Program-made: the position numbers and the translations under genes
Assembly: GCA_000161975.1 (NCBI GenBank)
Contig: GG688422.1
Span: 124,001 to 188,000, forward strand
DNA: 64,000 bases
Direction of reading: 5' to 3'
Source of the DNA: Eubacterium saphenum ATCC 49989
Lineage (GTDB): Bacteria; Bacillota; Clostridia; Peptostreptococcales; Anaerovoracaceae
The notes under the pieces: generated by a model
Seen by the model: the letters and a program-made list of their open reading frames with translations, nothing else
The model's database searches: none
What the model was told of the DNA's origin: nothing
Part shown: in pieces, positions 7,490 through 15,764 of the stretch
Position numbering within the stretch: position 1 is the first letter of the stretch
Layout of the letters: the number at the start of each line of letters is the position of its first letter

Positions 7490-8965
7490 ATGTTAATGAC
7501 AGGAGATCAGTACATTGAGTCATTGAGAAAGCTTAAGACAAGGGTTTACATGTTCGGTAAACAGGTTGAAAATTGGGTGGACAATCCGATTATAAGACCG
7601 TCTATAAACTCTGTTGCGGCAACTTATGATTTGGCTCAGGATCCTCAGTATAAGGATCTTATGACGGCAAAATCAAATCTTACAGGAGAAACTGTAAACA
7701 GGTTTGCTCATCTTCATCAGAGTCCTGAGGATCTTAAGAAGAAGGTTAAGATGCAGAGATTGTTGGGACAAAAGACGGCATCGTGCTTCCAGAGATGTGT
7801 AGGTATGGATGCGTTTAATGCAGTGTATTCAACAACATTCGAAACGGACAAGAAATTCGGAACAAACTATCATAAGAACTTCGTTAATTATTTAAAGTAT
7901 ATTCAGGAAAACGATCTTGTAGTAGATGGAGCTATGACCGATCCTAAGGGTGACAGAGGTCTTATGCCGTCTAAGCAAAGAGATAAGGATCTATTCCTTA
8001 GAATCGTGGAAAAGAGAGATGACGGAATCGTAGTAAGAGGTTCAAAGGCTCACCAGACGGGTTCCATAAACTCTCATGAGCATATAATAATGCCTACCAT
8101 CACCATGACAGAAGATGATAAGGATTATGCCGTATCATTTGCATGTCCATCAGATGCTGAAGGTCTATTCATGATTTACGGAAGACAGTCATGTGATACA
8201 AGAAAGACGGAAGAATTCAACCAGATAGACGTTGGTAACAAGAAGTTCGGCGGACAGGAAGCTCTAGTGGTATTTGACGATGTATTCATTCCTAACGACA
8301 GAATCTTCCTATGCGGAGAGTATGAGTTTTCAGGAATGATGGTAGAAAGATTTGCAGGATATCACAGACAGTCATACGGCGGATGTAAAGTAGGTGTAGG
8401 TGATGTGCTTATCGGAGCTGCAGCGGTTATAGCTGAATACAACGGAGCAGCTAAGGCTTCTCACATCAAGGATAAGCTGATTGAGATGACACACCTTAAT
8501 GAAACACTTTATTGCTGCGGAATCGCATGTTCTACTGAAGGTTGGGCTACAGAATCAGGAAATTACATGGTAGACCTGCTTCTTGCAAACGTATGTAAGC
8601 AGAACGTTACAAGGCTTCCTTATGAAATCACAAGGCTTGCTGAAGACATAGCCGGCGGTCTTATGGTTACAATGCCTGCAGAATCCGATTTCAAATCAGA
8701 TCTTAAGGTAACTAAGGACGGACAAACCATAGGAGATATGTGTCAGAAGTACTTTGCAGCTTCACCTGCTTGTACTACTGAAGAGCGTCAGAGGATGCTA
8801 AGACTTATAGAAAATATGTGTCTAGGTACTGCCGCTGTAGGATACAGAACTGAATCCATGCACGGTGCAGGTTCTCCTCAGGCACAGAGAATCATGATTT
8901 CAAGGCAAGGTAATATCGCAGCTAAGAAGGAATTGGCTAAGAAGATTGCCGGTATCGAAAGTTAA
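7490..8965 (+). CDS. abfD: 4-hydroxybutyryl-CoA dehydratase / vinylacetyl-CoA isomerase
   Basis: Dehydrates 4-hydroxybutyryl-CoA to crotonyl-CoA using FAD and a [4Fe-4S] cluster with radical chemistry. The 491-residue protein starts MLMTGDQYIESLRKL, as in the aminobutyrate-fermenting clostridial enzyme. Residue numbers agree with that enzyme: cluster ligands Cys99 and Cys103 (TASCFQRCVGMD), His292 and Cys299 (YHRQSYGGC), active-site Glu257 (GGQEALV) and Tyr296. The start is ATG 7490 with AAGGGAG upstream; a longer in-frame reading from 7397 has no family match and overlaps regulatory dyads. It is first in a 4-hydroxybutyrate cluster. Confidence 0.97.
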   Translation: MLMTGDQYIESLRKLKTRVYMFGKQVENWVDNPIIRPSINSVAATYDLAQDPQYKDLMTAKSNLTGETVNRFAHLHQSPEDLKKKVKMQRLLGQKTASCFQRCVGMDAFNAVYSTTFETDKKFGTNYHKNFVNYLKYIQENDLVVDGAMTDPKGDRGLMPSKQRDKDLFLRIVEKRDDGIVVRGSKAHQTGSINSHEHIIMPTITMTEDDKDYAVSFACPSDAEGLFMIYGRQSCDTRKTEEFNQIDVGNKKFGGQEALVVFDDVFIPNDRIFLCGEYEFSGMMVERFAGYHRQSYGGCKVGVGDVLIGAAAVIAEYNGAAKASHIKDKLIEMTHLNETLYCCGIACSTEGWATESGNYMVDLLLANVCKQNVTRLPYEITRLAEDIAGGLMVTMPAESDFKSDLKVTKDGQTIGDMCQKYFAASPACTTEERQRMLRLIENMCLGTAAVGYRTESMHGAGSPQAQRIMISRQGNIAAKKELAKKIAGIES

Positions 8966-8980
8966 TATTGTAAACAGACG

Positions 8981-9013
8981 CCTGTTCGTGCTCCTTGCAG
9001 GAGTGCGGGCAGG
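8981..9013 (+). other. Intergenic hairpin after abfD
   Basis: CCTG-TT-CGTGCTCCT, loop TGC, then AGGAGTGCG-GG-CAGG form a long stem with one internal loop. A T-poor tract (TATTGCATTTTATC) follows. It may terminate weakly, or shape mRNA levels between abfD and the downstream genes. Confidence 0.5.
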
Positions 9014-9093
9014 TATTGCATTTTATCTCATCTAAGTCGGTTAATAATAGGCATTTGAGGGTATACAGTAGATAGTGAGTTAGAGGAGATAAA

Positions 9094-9381
9094 ATGAAAT
9101 TCAGAGCAAAGTTTTGTGGAGGTTGCAATCCACGTTACGATAGAGGAAAAGCTTACAATACGTTAAAGGAGAGACTTAAGGAAAAAGGTATTGATCTTGA
9201 GCTTGCAAATGAAGATGAAAAGGCTACGATGTTACTTCTTATAGGCGGATGCTCAAATTGTTGCCCGAGTTATAAGGAGTTTAAGCTCAAAAAAGGTGTT
9301 ATCAAGATGTGGGACGAGTCTCACATAGATAAGGTTATAGATAAAGTTTTTGAAGAGAAGAAATCAGAGGAGGGCAGCTAA
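9094..9381 (+). CDS. Small Cys-rich protein (CGGCNP motif) of the 4-hydroxybutyrate cluster
   Basis: I do not recognise a characterised family. The 95-residue protein has an N-terminal FCGGCNPRYDR (Cys8, Cys11) and a central GGCSNCCPS (Cys53, Cys56, Cys57). The two are separated by a helical charged stretch, and the tail is Lys/Glu rich. There is no signal peptide or membrane span, so it is probably cytoplasmic. Two CxxC pairs suggest binding of Zn or an Fe-S cluster. It lies between abfD and abfT; GAGGAG precedes its ATG, and its own 3' end carries the GAGGAGGG site of abfT. A helper role for the oxygen-sensitive dehydratase is a guess from context. Confidence 0.7.
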   Translation: MKFRAKFCGGCNPRYDRGKAYNTLKERLKEKGIDLELANEDEKATMLLLIGGCSNCCPSYKEFKLKKGVIKMWDESHIDKVIDKVFEEKKSEEGS

Positions 9382-10698
9382 GTGGATTGGAAAAAGATTT
9401 ATGAGGAGAAAAGATGCACTGCAAAGGAAGCCGTGCAGAGCATCAAGAGCAACGACAGGGTGGTGTTTGCCCATGCGGTTGCAGAACCTACATCACTTGT
9501 GGATGCTATGGTAGAGAACAAGGAAGCTTATGAGAATGTGACGATATCGCACATGTTCTCGTTCGGTAAAGGCGAGTATTCTCTGCCTGAAAACAGCAAG
9601 CATTTCAGATACGAAGGTTGGTTTAACAGCCCGAATACCAGAAAATCCACTGAGCTTGGTCATGGAGACTACGTTCCTGCGTTTTTCCATCAAGTACCTT
9701 CACTTATAAGGCGTGGAGTGCTTCCGGTGGATGTTGTTATGGTTTCACTTTCAAAGCCTGATGCACATGGATATTGCAGCACAGGCGTTTCATCGGACTA
9801 TACCATGCAGGCGATCAAGTCTGCCAAAGTGGTTTTGGCTGAGATCAATGATCAGGTACCGAAAACATTTGGAGAATCCTTTGTACATATCAGCGAAATT
9901 GATAAGCTTGTAGAGCATTCGCATCCGCTATTTGAACTTGGTCTTCCTAAGATAGGCGAAGTTGAAGAGGCTATAGGTAAGCATTGCGCAAGCCTGATAG
10001 AAGACGGAGCTACTTTGCAGCTTGGAATAGGCGCTATACCTGATGCGGTTCTCGCACAGTTAAAGCATAAGAAGGATCTCGGTATTCACTCCGAGATGAT
10101 TTCAGACGGCGCTGTAGAGCTGTTTGAGGCGGGTGTTATAAACAACAGCAAAAAATCTATAGATAAAGGTAAGATGGTGGTTACCTTCCTTATGGGAACG
10201 AAGAGGCTGTATGATTTTGTAAACGAAAATCCGGCTGTAGAGCTTAGACCTGTTGACTATGTAAACCATCCGGAGGTAATTGCCAAATCATCCAATTTGG
10301 TATGTATAAATGCCTGCCTTCAGGTGGACTTTATGGGACAGGTTGTATCTGATACCATTGGAACCAGACAGTTCTCAGGCGTGGGCGGACAGGTAGACTT
10401 CGTACGAGGCGCAGCTATGGCGCACGATGAGAAGGCCAAGGCTATCATAGCGATGCCATCTGTAGCCGTTAAGAAAGACGGTACCAAGATATCTAAAATC
10501 GTGCCTTTCATAGACCATGGAGCGGCGGTTACCACCTCGAGACATGATACGGACTACATAGTGACAGAATACGGAATTGCCGAGATGGTAGGTAAGACGA
10601 TGAAGGATAGAGCCAGAAGTTTGATCAATATTGCACATCCTGATTTCAGAGATGAGCTTAAGGCTGAGTTTGAAAAGAGATTCAACGTTAAGTTTTAG
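9382..10698 (+). CDS. abfT: 4-hydroxybutyrate CoA-transferase
   Basis: Moves CoA from acetyl- or butyryl-CoA to 4-hydroxybutyrate. The 438-residue protein opens with MDWKKIYEEK and runs collinear with the aminobutyrate-fermentation enzyme. LQLGIGAIPDAVL (212-224) and LGIHSEMISDG hold the catalytic Glu238, which by family knowledge forms the CoA-thioester intermediate. FSGVGGQVDFVRGA and a C-terminal EYGIAEM segment are also present. The start is GTG, with GAGGAGGG just upstream inside the preceding gene. It works between the dehydrogenase and the dehydratase encoded on either side. Confidence 0.96.
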   Translation: MDWKKIYEEKRCTAKEAVQSIKSNDRVVFAHAVAEPTSLVDAMVENKEAYENVTISHMFSFGKGEYSLPENSKHFRYEGWFNSPNTRKSTELGHGDYVPAFFHQVPSLIRRGVLPVDVVMVSLSKPDAHGYCSTGVSSDYTMQAIKSAKVVLAEINDQVPKTFGESFVHISEIDKLVEHSHPLFELGLPKIGEVEEAIGKHCASLIEDGATLQLGIGAIPDAVLAQLKHKKDLGIHSEMISDGAVELFEAGVINNSKKSIDKGKMVVTFLMGTKRLYDFVNENPAVELRPVDYVNHPEVIAKSSNLVCINACLQVDFMGQVVSDTIGTRQFSGVGGQVDFVRGAAMAHDEKAKAIIAMPSVAVKKDGTKISKIVPFIDHGAAVTTSRHDTDYIVTEYGIAEMVGKTMKDRARSLINIAHPDFRDELKAEFEKRFNVKF

Positions 10699-10742
10699 TC
10701 ATCGGGATGGTGTTTTAGTATAAGAAAGTAAGGGAGGAAATT

Positions 10743-11861
10743 ATGCAAGCATTAAGAGTAGCGCCGAAGATTCACTACTTCGACACATTTAAGGAATTCA
10801 ACGAGGAGTTCAAGTTAGGTAAGAACGATTTGCTCGTTACAAATGAGTTTATCTACGAGCCTTATGTAAAGCCTCTTGGAATCGAAACAAACGTTATTTT
10901 TCAAGAAAAATTCGGACAGGGAGAGCCTTCCGATGAGATGATCGATAATATGAAAAAGGAAATGGACAAGTTTTCTTTCGATAGAATCGTTGCATTCGGT
11001 GGTGGAACTATAGTTGATATCTGTAAGATTTTGGCTTTGGATGTACCGCCGCAGTCATATAAGCTTTTCACAGGGGAAGTACCACCTAAGAAGATCAAGA
11101 AGTTGGTTGTAATTCCTACTACCTGCGGTACAGGTTCTGAGGTTACAAATGTAGCTATTTCTGAATTAAAGCCTCTCAATACCAAGAAGGGTATAGCGGT
11201 AGAAGAGACTTATGCGGACGAGGCCGTGCTTATTCCCGAGCCTGTTACGGGACTTCCTTTCAAGTTCTTTGTAACAAGTTCAATCGATGCGCTTATCCAC
11301 GCTATAGAGTCTTTCCTTTCTCCAAAGGCTACTCCGTTTACGGAAATGTATTCTATCCAGGCTATTAAAATGATTATGGCAGGATATAAGGAGATTGTAG
11401 AGAAGGGTGAGGAAGAGAGAAAGAAACATCTCAGAGAGTTCTTGCTTGCATCCAATTATGCAGGAATTGCGTTTGGTAATGCCGGTTGCGCAGCGGTTCA
11501 CGCTCTTTCTTATTCAATCGGTGCAAAATATCATGTTCCTCATGGTGAAGCAAACTATCAGTTCTTCACTGAGGTGTTCAAGATGTACATGAGAAAGGAT
11601 CCTGAAGGCAAGATCCAAAGAGCTAACAAGATCTTTGCAGATATTTTAGGTTGCAAGGCGGATGTTACAGTATATGATGAGCTTGAGAAGTTCCTAGGAA
11701 AGCTGATCAAAAAGCAGCCTCTTAAGGAATATGGTATGAAGGAAGCTGAAATCGACGAGTTCACAAAGCTTACTGTGGACAATCAGCAAAGACTTTTGGC
11801 AAACAACTATGTTTTCCTAGAGGATTCTGAAATCCATGAAATCTTCGCAAATCTATGGTAG
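10743..11861 (+). CDS. 4hbD: 4-hydroxybutyrate dehydrogenase (iron-dependent alcohol dehydrogenase family)
   Basis: NADH-linked reduction of succinate semialdehyde to 4-hydroxybutyrate. The 372-residue protein is of the Fe-ADH type. FGGGTIVDICKI (NAD binding), IPTTCGTGSEVTN, FFVTSSIDALIHAIE and HALSYSIGAKYHVPHGEAN hold the metal-binding Asp/His residues of the fold. The overall order closely follows the clostridial 4-hydroxybutyrate dehydrogenases. GGGAGG precedes the ATG. It is the last gene of the cluster; a GC-rich hairpin at 11941 follows. Confidence 0.94.
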   Translation: MQALRVAPKIHYFDTFKEFNEEFKLGKNDLLVTNEFIYEPYVKPLGIETNVIFQEKFGQGEPSDEMIDNMKKEMDKFSFDRIVAFGGGTIVDICKILALDVPPQSYKLFTGEVPPKKIKKLVVIPTTCGTGSEVTNVAISELKPLNTKKGIAVEETYADEAVLIPEPVTGLPFKFFVTSSIDALIHAIESFLSPKATPFTEMYSIQAIKMIMAGYKEIVEKGEEERKKHLREFLLASNYAGIAFGNAGCAAVHALSYSIGAKYHVPHGEANYQFFTEVFKMYMRKDPEGKIQRANKIFADILGCKADVTVYDELEKFLGKLIKKQPLKEYGMKEAEIDEFTKLTVDNQQRLLANNYVFLEDSEIHEIFANLW

Positions 11862-11940
11862 GTTTGTGAGAACCTTGTAGCAATTGCGTAAGCTTTAAGA
11901 TTATTAGCTGTGTAAGCTATAAAGTTAATGAATGAAATAA

Positions 11941-11961
11941 AAAGCCCCCTCCGGGGGCTTT
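11941..11961 (+). terminator. Terminator hairpin after 4hbD
   Basis: AAAGCCCCC and GGGGGCTTT form a perfect 9-pair stem around TCC. The T run is only the stem's own three bases, but the A-rich left flank and strong GC core are typical. Confidence 0.75.
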
Positions 11962-12086
11962 CGCCATCTATTATCAAATTTTATTGTTTAGTTGGGGAGA
12001 CTGCAACGTCAGCCCGGCATTTATAAAAATAAACTTATTTTCTAAGAGAGAAAAAATATAGTTTTATGCACTTTGAGATATGAGTA

Positions 12087-12188
12087 GTGCGCATTCGCAG
12101 CGCACACTGTGATTACATTAAAAGCATATTGAATAATTTTAATATGGTATTGCATATATGAAATGTATGCGCTACGCAGCGCACACTG
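12087..12188. repeat. Two-copy palindromic intergenic repeat
   Basis: CGCAGCGCACACTG occurs at 12096-12109 and again at 12175-12188. Each copy is the right side of a hairpin: GTGCGC-ATTCGCA-GCGCAC (12087-12105) and TGCGC-TACGCA-GCGCA (12168-12183). CATATATGA and TCATATATG flank the second copy as an inverted pair. Function unknown. Confidence 0.6.
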
Positions 12189-12263
12189 CGTTGGACTTAA
12201 ATCATAATGCGTCTCATATATGTTTGTCTACGTTAGACGTATTTAAGGGGAAATGGGTTAAAA

Positions 12264-12293
12264 TTGACATTGCTCAGTTAAAGGTGATAAAAT
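12264..12293 (+). promoter_or_regulatory. Sigma-A promoter for yacL-ispF-proS
   Basis: Perfect TTGACA (12264-12269), 18 bases, TAAAAT (12288-12293), 40 bases before the start codon. Confidence 0.7.
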
Positions 12294-12332
12294 AATTAAG
12301 TATATATTTTAGAATGGGAAAGGATGTGTTTT

Positions 12333-13424
12333 ATGTATAAAAGGCTCTTCAGGATGATATTTGCGGTCCTTGGAGCGGCGATAGGAGTTGGTTGTTTTAC
12401 TGTTTTAAAGCTTAATGTACTAACTTGGCTGGGTGATTTCAGTGCAGTTAAAAGAGGTCTTATAGCAGGTGGATTTGGATTGGTATTTGCAATTATTTTT
12501 ATGTTATTGTTTCCCCTTGTCGACAAACGCATTTCAAAGATTTCAAAGGTAATTGTAGAAGACCTTAAGAATGTACCTACAAGGGACGTACTTGCAGGTA
12601 CGGCAGGTCTTTTAGTGGGACTCTTAATAGCCTTTTTGCTTACAAGACTTTATCAACCCATCACTATCGCAGCGCTATATGTAGCAGCCAGTATTTTTAC
12701 GTATCTAGTGCTCGGTTACTTGGGATTTTTCATTGCTACGCAAAAAGCCAAGGACTTGGCAAGGGTGTTCACAAGGGCAGGTGGCGATGAAGGCACAAAG
12801 AAGGTAAAAAAGGCTTCTAAAAATGCAGCACCTAAGGTGTTTGACACCAGTGTAATAATTGACGGAAGGGTGCTTGGAATATTGAGGACAGGTTTTTTAG
12901 AAGGTAAAATAATAATCCCGGATTTTGTGCTTCTTGAGCTCCAACAGATATCTGATTCAGATAATAACTTAAAAAGAGTAAGAGGTAGACGAGGGCTTGA
13001 TATTTTGGCGGGCATTCAGAGTGAATTTGATGTGGATATCTATGATTCCCGAAACAAGAAGGTTCTTGTAGGCATAGAAGAAGTGGATACGAAGTTATTA
13101 AAGTTAAGTCATATGCTTGATGCAAAGCTGGTTACAAACGACTATAACCTCAATAAAGTAGCCAAGATTCAGGAAGTGGATATCTTAAACATAAATGAAC
13201 TTGCAAATACATTAAAACCTGTAGTGATACCGGGCGAAACCATGGAAGTAAAGCTGGTAGCGGTAGGAAAGGAACGAAGTCAGGCACTCGCATACCTTGA
13301 TGACGGTACGATGATCGTAGTAGAACGAGGAAAAAATCTAATCGGAAAAACCGTAACGGTAGAGGTGACGAGCCAGCTACAGACGGCAGCAGGCAGAATG
13401 ATATTTGCGGATATTAAAGATTAG
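12333..13424 (+). CDS. YacL-type PIN/TRAM domain membrane protein
   Basis: A 363-residue protein with four predicted membrane spans in the first 135 residues, then a PIN-like nuclease domain. VFDTSVIIDGRVLGI opens that domain, followed by FVLLELQ, RGRRGLDIL and VTNDYNLNKVA with the conserved acidic residues. A TRAM-type beta-barrel ends the protein (GETMEVKLV to the C-terminus). The cellular role of YacL in Firmicutes is not established. The start is ATG 12333, served by GGAAAGG (12317-12323); the in-frame ATG at 12324 abuts that site. In many Firmicutes this gene precedes ispD-ispF; here ispF follows directly. Confidence 0.88.
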   Translation: MYKRLFRMIFAVLGAAIGVGCFTVLKLNVLTWLGDFSAVKRGLIAGGFGLVFAIIFMLLFPLVDKRISKISKVIVEDLKNVPTRDVLAGTAGLLVGLLIAFLLTRLYQPITIAALYVAASIFTYLVLGYLGFFIATQKAKDLARVFTRAGGDEGTKKVKKASKNAAPKVFDTSVIIDGRVLGILRTGFLEGKIIIPDFVLLELQQISDSDNNLKRVRGRRGLDILAGIQSEFDVDIYDSRNKKVLVGIEEVDTKLLKLSHMLDAKLVTNDYNLNKVAKIQEVDILNINELANTLKPVVIPGETMEVKLVAVGKERSQALAYLDDGTMIVVERGKNLIGKTVTVEVTSQLQTAAGRMIFADIKD

Positions 13425-13434
13425 CGAGGAAGGG

Positions 13435-13920
13435 ATGCAGAGTATTAGAACCGGCATAGGATATGATGTGCACAAACTTGTACCCGGGAGTGAAATAATA
13501 CTTGGAGGCATTAAGATACCTTGCGAGTTTTCTATCGAGGCACATTCCGATGGAGATGTACTATGCCACAGCATAATGGATGCAATGCTGGGAGCCGCAG
13601 GGCTTGGCGATATAGGAGAGCATTTTCCGGATACGGATGCAAAGCTTAAAGGTGCAAGTAGCATGGAACTTCTTAAAGATGTTAACGATAAACTAAAGAA
13701 AGCAGGGATGAAGGTTGCAAACATCGATGCGATAATCATCCTTGAAAAGCCCAAAATTTCTGAGATGAAGGTAAAGATGAAGGAAAATATTGCAAACGTC
13801 ATTGAAATAGATATGGGAAGAGTTAACATCAAGGCTACAACTACTGAAAAGCTCGGCAGTATAGGACGAAGTGAAGGGATAGCATCACAGGCAGTTGTTA
13901 CTCTGGAAAAAATGAATTAG
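13435..13920 (+). CDS. ispF: 2-C-methyl-D-erythritol 2,4-cyclodiphosphate synthase
   Basis: Cyclises CDP-methylerythritol phosphate in the MEP isoprenoid pathway. The 161-residue protein has GIGYDVHKL (Zn-binding Asp11 and His13), HSDGDVLCHSIMDAMLGA (Zn-binding His), DIGEHFPDTD and the C-terminal ATTTEKLG. The start is ATG 13435 with GAGGA (13426-13430); a longer reading into the yacL 3' end is unlikely. It probably shares the yacL transcript. Its usual partner ispD is 7 kb upstream. Confidence 0.95.
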   Translation: MQSIRTGIGYDVHKLVPGSEIILGGIKIPCEFSIEAHSDGDVLCHSIMDAMLGAAGLGDIGEHFPDTDAKLKGASSMELLKDVNDKLKKAGMKVANIDAIIILEKPKISEMKVKMKENIANVIEIDMGRVNIKATTTEKLGSIGRSEGIASQAVVTLEKMN

Positions 13921-13951
13921 TAAGAAAAATTAATGCAGATGAGGTAATTTT

Positions 13952-15700
13952 ATGAGACTTAGTAAAGCGTATTTTAAAACACTTAGAGAAGTTCCGGCTG
14001 AGGCGGAACTTAAGAGCCACATTCTCTTGCTTAGAGCCGGAATGATAAGAAAACTTGCATCGGGCGTATACGGTTACATGCCCATGGGGCTTAAGGCGCT
14101 TAAAAAGATTGAAAACATAATAAGAAATGAAATGGACGCCGAAGGATGTCAGGAAATTTTGATGTCTGCCTTGCAGCCTGCTGAATTGTGGAAGGAATCC
14201 GGAAGGTGGAACGCCTACGGCCCTGAAATGTGGCGAGTTTGCGATAGACATGATAGAGAATTTTGCTTGGGTCCCACTCATGAAGAAGTATTTACGGATA
14301 TAATCAGAAACGATGTGGATTCGCACAGAAAGCTTCCGATAAACCTGTACCAAATTCAAACGAAATATAGAGATGAAGCAAGGCCTCGCTTCGGGCTCAT
14401 GCGAAGCCGTGAATTCATAATGAAGGACAGCTATTCATTCGATAAGGATGAAGAAGGTCTTGATGTAAGTTATGAAAACATGTATAAACGTTATGAAAAC
14501 GTGTTCAAGCGTATGGAGCTTGATGTAATGCCTGTAGAGGCTGATACCGGCGCAATGGGAGGCAACGGTTCACATGAATTTATAGCCAAGGCGGATGCGG
14601 GAGAAAGTGAGATAGCATTTTGTCCGTCCTGTAAGATGGCAGCGACGGTTGAAAGGGCTGTATGCGGAAAAGTAAAACCTTCCTCAGAGGCTGAGTTACC
14701 GATGAACAAGGTTCATACACCGGGCACTAAAACAATAGAATCGGTATGCGAATATTTAAATAAGCCCACGGATAAATCCATAAAGGCAATCTTCCTTAAA
14801 GTTATACCGGCGGAAGGAGATGAACAGCTGGTAGCGGCATTCCTTAGGGGGGACAGACAGCTTAACATGATAAAGGCTGTGAATGCGCTTGGGATTGCAG
14901 AGCATGAGCTCGTGTTTGCAGATGAGAGCGAAGCTGCCGACATAGGATCGGTATGCGGATTTATAGGGCCTCATGGGCTTAAACCGGGCATCAAGGTAAT
15001 AGTGGATGAAGAGCTTGTGAGCCTCAAAAACCTTGTAGCAGGCGCAAACGAAGAGGACTATCATATAGAAAATTTAAACTACGGAAGGGATTATGAGGCG
15101 GATATAGTGGCTGACATAAAACAACTTTTAGAAGGAGATCCTTGTCCTGTATGCGGAGAAAAAATTTTATACACAAGAGGGATAGAAGTAGGACAGTTAT
15201 TTAAGCTCGGTACAAAGTACAGTGAACCTATGAAGGCCATATATAAAGATGAAGATATGAACGAAAGACTCATGTATATGGGATCTTACGGAATAGGAGT
15301 GAGCAGAACGCTGGCGGCTGTGATAGAGCAAAACAGCGATGAAAACGGAATAATTTGGCCACTCCCGGTTGCTCCGTATCATGTAATCATCACCCTTATA
15401 AATCCGAGTGATAAGGATCAGACGGCGCTTGCAGAAGACATATATGAGAAACTGAGAAAATCAAATATAGATGTGATTTTAGACGATAGAGATGAAAGAC
15501 CCGGCGTTAAATTCAAGGATGCAGACCTCATAGGAATACCTTTCAGAATCAACGTAGGCAGGGATGCGGCAGATGGCAAGGTTGAGTTTAAGGTGAGAGG
15601 AAGCAATTACGGAATGGATATGAAAAAAAGAGAAACCGTCGTTATAGACAGCAACGAAGCGGTTAAAAATATCATATCCGTGGTATCAGAGAATTCGTGA
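13952..15700 (+). CDS. proS: Prolyl-tRNA synthetase
   Basis: Charges tRNA-Pro with proline. Length 582 and domain order fit the bacterial type: class II motif 1 region, motif 2 (RDEARPRFGLMRSREF), an inserted editing domain (about residues 225-390), motif 3 (GSYGIGVSRTLAA) and an anticodon-binding domain. GLMRSREFIMKD is the classic ProRS segment. It follows ispF by 31 bases, too little for a T-box leader, so it is probably read from the yacL promoter. Confidence 0.96.
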   Translation: MRLSKAYFKTLREVPAEAELKSHILLLRAGMIRKLASGVYGYMPMGLKALKKIENIIRNEMDAEGCQEILMSALQPAELWKESGRWNAYGPEMWRVCDRHDREFCLGPTHEEVFTDIIRNDVDSHRKLPINLYQIQTKYRDEARPRFGLMRSREFIMKDSYSFDKDEEGLDVSYENMYKRYENVFKRMELDVMPVEADTGAMGGNGSHEFIAKADAGESEIAFCPSCKMAATVERAVCGKVKPSSEAELPMNKVHTPGTKTIESVCEYLNKPTDKSIKAIFLKVIPAEGDEQLVAAFLRGDRQLNMIKAVNALGIAEHELVFADESEAADIGSVCGFIGPHGLKPGIKVIVDEELVSLKNLVAGANEEDYHIENLNYGRDYEADIVADIKQLLEGDPCPVCGEKILYTRGIEVGQLFKLGTKYSEPMKAIYKDEDMNERLMYMGSYGIGVSRTLAAVIEQNSDENGIIWPLPVAPYHVIITLINPSDKDQTALAEDIYEKLRKSNIDVILDDRDERPGVKFKDADLIGIPFRINVGRDAADGKVEFKVRGSNYGMDMKKRETVVIDSNEAVKNIISVVSENS

Positions 15701-15718
15701 GTCTTGTAGGCAAATAAG

Positions 15719-15727
15719 TGTTATAAT
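15719..15727 (+). promoter_or_regulatory. Extended -10 promoter for secA
   Basis: TG-T-TATAAT (15719-15727) is a perfect extended -10, 38 bases before the secA ATG. No good -35 is visible at 16-18 bases. Confidence 0.5.
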
Positions 15728-15764
15728 GATACGAATGGTACGACTTATAGTGGAGGGTTAGACA

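Larger units (their letters stand above)
11862..12323. other. Intergenic region with terminator, paired palindromic repeats and a promoter
   Basis: 462 bases without a convincing gene. It holds the 4hbD terminator (11941-11961), two copies of a 14-base GC-rich repeat (12096, 12175), a short hairpin GTCTA-CGT-TAGAC near 12227, and the yacL promoter (12264-12293). The DNA between is AT rich. Confidence 0.7.

Noticed and set aside
13898..14359. 153-residue minus-strand frame opposite proS
   Set aside because: Opposite conserved ProRS motifs; low-complexity shadow reading.
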